DNA of 13,094 bases from CAZBWE01 sp964495465 (lineage in GTDB: Bacteria > Planctomycetota > Phycisphaerae > Sedimentisphaerales > Anaerobacaceae): positions 1-13,094 of the forward strand of contig CAZBWE010000065.1 in the NCBI GenBank assembly GCA_964495465.1. Direction: 5' to 3'. Both the position numbers and the translations under genes were made by a program. Below are positions 12,386 through 13,094 of this stretch, piece after piece. The notes beneath the pieces are model-generated. The model saw nothing but the letters and a program-made list of their open reading frames with translations, was not told the origin of the DNA and searched no databases. Within the stretch, counting starts at the first letter, position 1, and the number at the start of each line of letters is the position of its first letter.

Positions 12386-13094
12386 TTTGTAGCTTTCGCT
12401 TCTTTCCTGCCTTTGCCTTTAAGTTCCTGATTCAGCTTCTTCAATACTCTCCGGATATCTATATCCCCTGCTTCAGCATCGACACACCTGCCGCATCCGA
12501 CACACATATTGATGCCGTATCTGTCGAAAAAATAGGCAAGTTTATGCATAAGACGGTGCTTCAATCTTTCTCCAAGTACCTTTCGCGGATTCGCACCACC
12601 GGCCACCTGGGCGTATGTAAGCCGCATACAACTGTCCCACATCTTCATTTTGCCAAAATAATCCTTCTGCTTCGTGTCGTAAAGATAAAAACAGTGACAG
12701 GTGGGACAGACCCTCGTACAGGCCTGACACTCAACACAGGTCTTCGCCTCTTCGTCATACACATCACAGTCCTGAGTTTCCGTCATAATATCTCTGATTG
12801 TCGCATCAAATTTCAACTCGGCATTATTCTCCTGTAGTTTCTTTTTTGTCTCGGCCCTGATTTTATCCCGCTCATTCAAAGCACTCTCAGGCACTTCGGT
12901 AAACAGGTTGGAATTCTTATCAAGGAAATCTCTGCCTTTTTGCGAATCGGCCTCAACGATAAAGCCGTTTTTAACCTGCGAAACATTCAAATCAAATCCG
13001 CTCTCAGCATAGGGCTGACCGTCAAGAACATTGCAGAAACAGCTCTCGCCCGGCTCAAAACAATCGGAAGAGATTATAAACATCTTCTGCCTAC
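12382..13094 (-). CDS. HydB-like 4Fe-4S protein (sulfhydrogenase beta / AsrA type), 5'-truncated by the window
   Basis: The frame is open to the right edge, upstream of the first visible Met at 13083 (codons RQK precede it). By recalled similarity to the Pyrococcus sulfhydrogenase beta subunit, the Met is internal and roughly the first 40 percent of the protein lies outside. Visible parts: DCFEPGESCFC, equivalent to the C-x6-CFC segment of the family; GFDLNV; then the quartet CVECQACTRVCPTCHC; WDSCMR; and a second site CVGCGRC followed by VDAEAGD. The fourth Cys of this second site, normally followed by Pro, is missing, with Glu in its place. The protein should pass electrons between the HydG flavin subunit and the HycB-like subunit. 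It is coupled to hydG by ATGA. Confidence 0.9.
   Translation of the reverse strand, partial: RQKMFIISSDCFEPGESCFCNVLDGQPYAESGFDLNVSQVKNGFIVEADSQKGRDFLDKNSNLFTEVPESALNERDKIRAETKKKLQENNAELKFDATIRDIMTETQDCDVYDEEAKTCVECQACTRVCPTCHCFYLYDTKQKDYFGKMKMWDSCMRLTYAQVAGGANPRKVLGERLKHRLMHKLAYFFDRYGINMCVGCGRCVDAEAGDIDIRRVLKKLNQELKGKGRKEAKATK

Noticed and set aside
12382..13083. Complete HydB gene starting at the ATG at 13083
   Set aside because: The frame stays open to the window edge, the residues RQK before the Met fit the family alignment, and the protein would lack the N-terminal part of the family. The Met is therefore most likely internal.
1..13094. tRNA, rRNA, CRISPR array, transposase or integrase
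   Set aside because: No cloverleaf, rRNA-like segment, spaced direct repeats or mobile-element coding frame was found on reading both strands.

Overview
The window is almost entirely one long minus-strand operon (13094 down to 758) of 17 contiguous genes. They encode the subunits of a membrane-bound, ion-translocating group 4 [NiFe] hydrogenase. Nearly every junction is a stop/start overlap or a gap of under 30 bases. The only larger gap is 58 bases, and it holds an RNA hairpin. No promoter or terminator for the operon is visible, so its 5' end lies beyond the right edge.

Layout in transcription order (right to left). (1) Electron-input module: a HydB-like 4Fe-4S protein cut by the right edge, a HydG-like FAD/NAD(P) reductase with a [2Fe-2S] site, and a HycB-like polyferredoxin. 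(2) Hydrogenase core: HycD/NuoH-like membrane anchor, HycG/NuoB-like small subunit, NuoC-like subunit, and a NuoD-like catalytic subunit carrying both CxxC pairs of a real Ni-Fe site. (3) Ion-pumping arm: a 621-residue HycC/HyfB/NuoL-like antiporter subunit, then MbhD-MbhE (MrpA C-terminal part), MrpB, MrpC, MrpD, MrpE, MrpF and MrpG, in Bacillus-type mrp order. (4) Tail: a HycF/HyfH (NuoI)-like ferredoxin with a C-terminal cysteine knuckle, and a HycI-type endopeptidase that would trim the 42-residue tail of the large subunit.

Inferred working model: electrons pass between NAD(P)H, FAD and [2Fe-2S] in HydG, the HydB and HycB-like Fe-S clusters, HycF and HycG, and the Ni-Fe site, coupled to H+/Na+ movement through the Mrp arm. 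This mixes three known designs: formate hydrogenlyase (HycB/C/D/F/G/I-type parts), archaeal Mbh (Mrp arm) and soluble sulfhydrogenase (HydBG). A diaphorase sits where FHL has its formate dehydrogenase. Two Fe-S subunits of the input module lack expected cluster ligands.

The left 750 bases are separate. They hold the 5' end of an unidentified minus-strand gene (81 to 1, running off the edge), a 237-base divergent intergenic region with two dyads, and a plus-strand gene for a 140-residue tandem-ACT protein (319..741) that converges on the operon with a 16-base gap.

The organism is a bacterium (Shine-Dalgarno sites, some TTG starts) with an anaerobic hydrogen metabolism and moderate GC. The ACT protein and gene style faintly suggest a Planctomycetota/Phycisphaerae-type anaerobe, but this is a weak inference. 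No RNA genes, CRISPR arrays, insertion sequences or transposases were seen.
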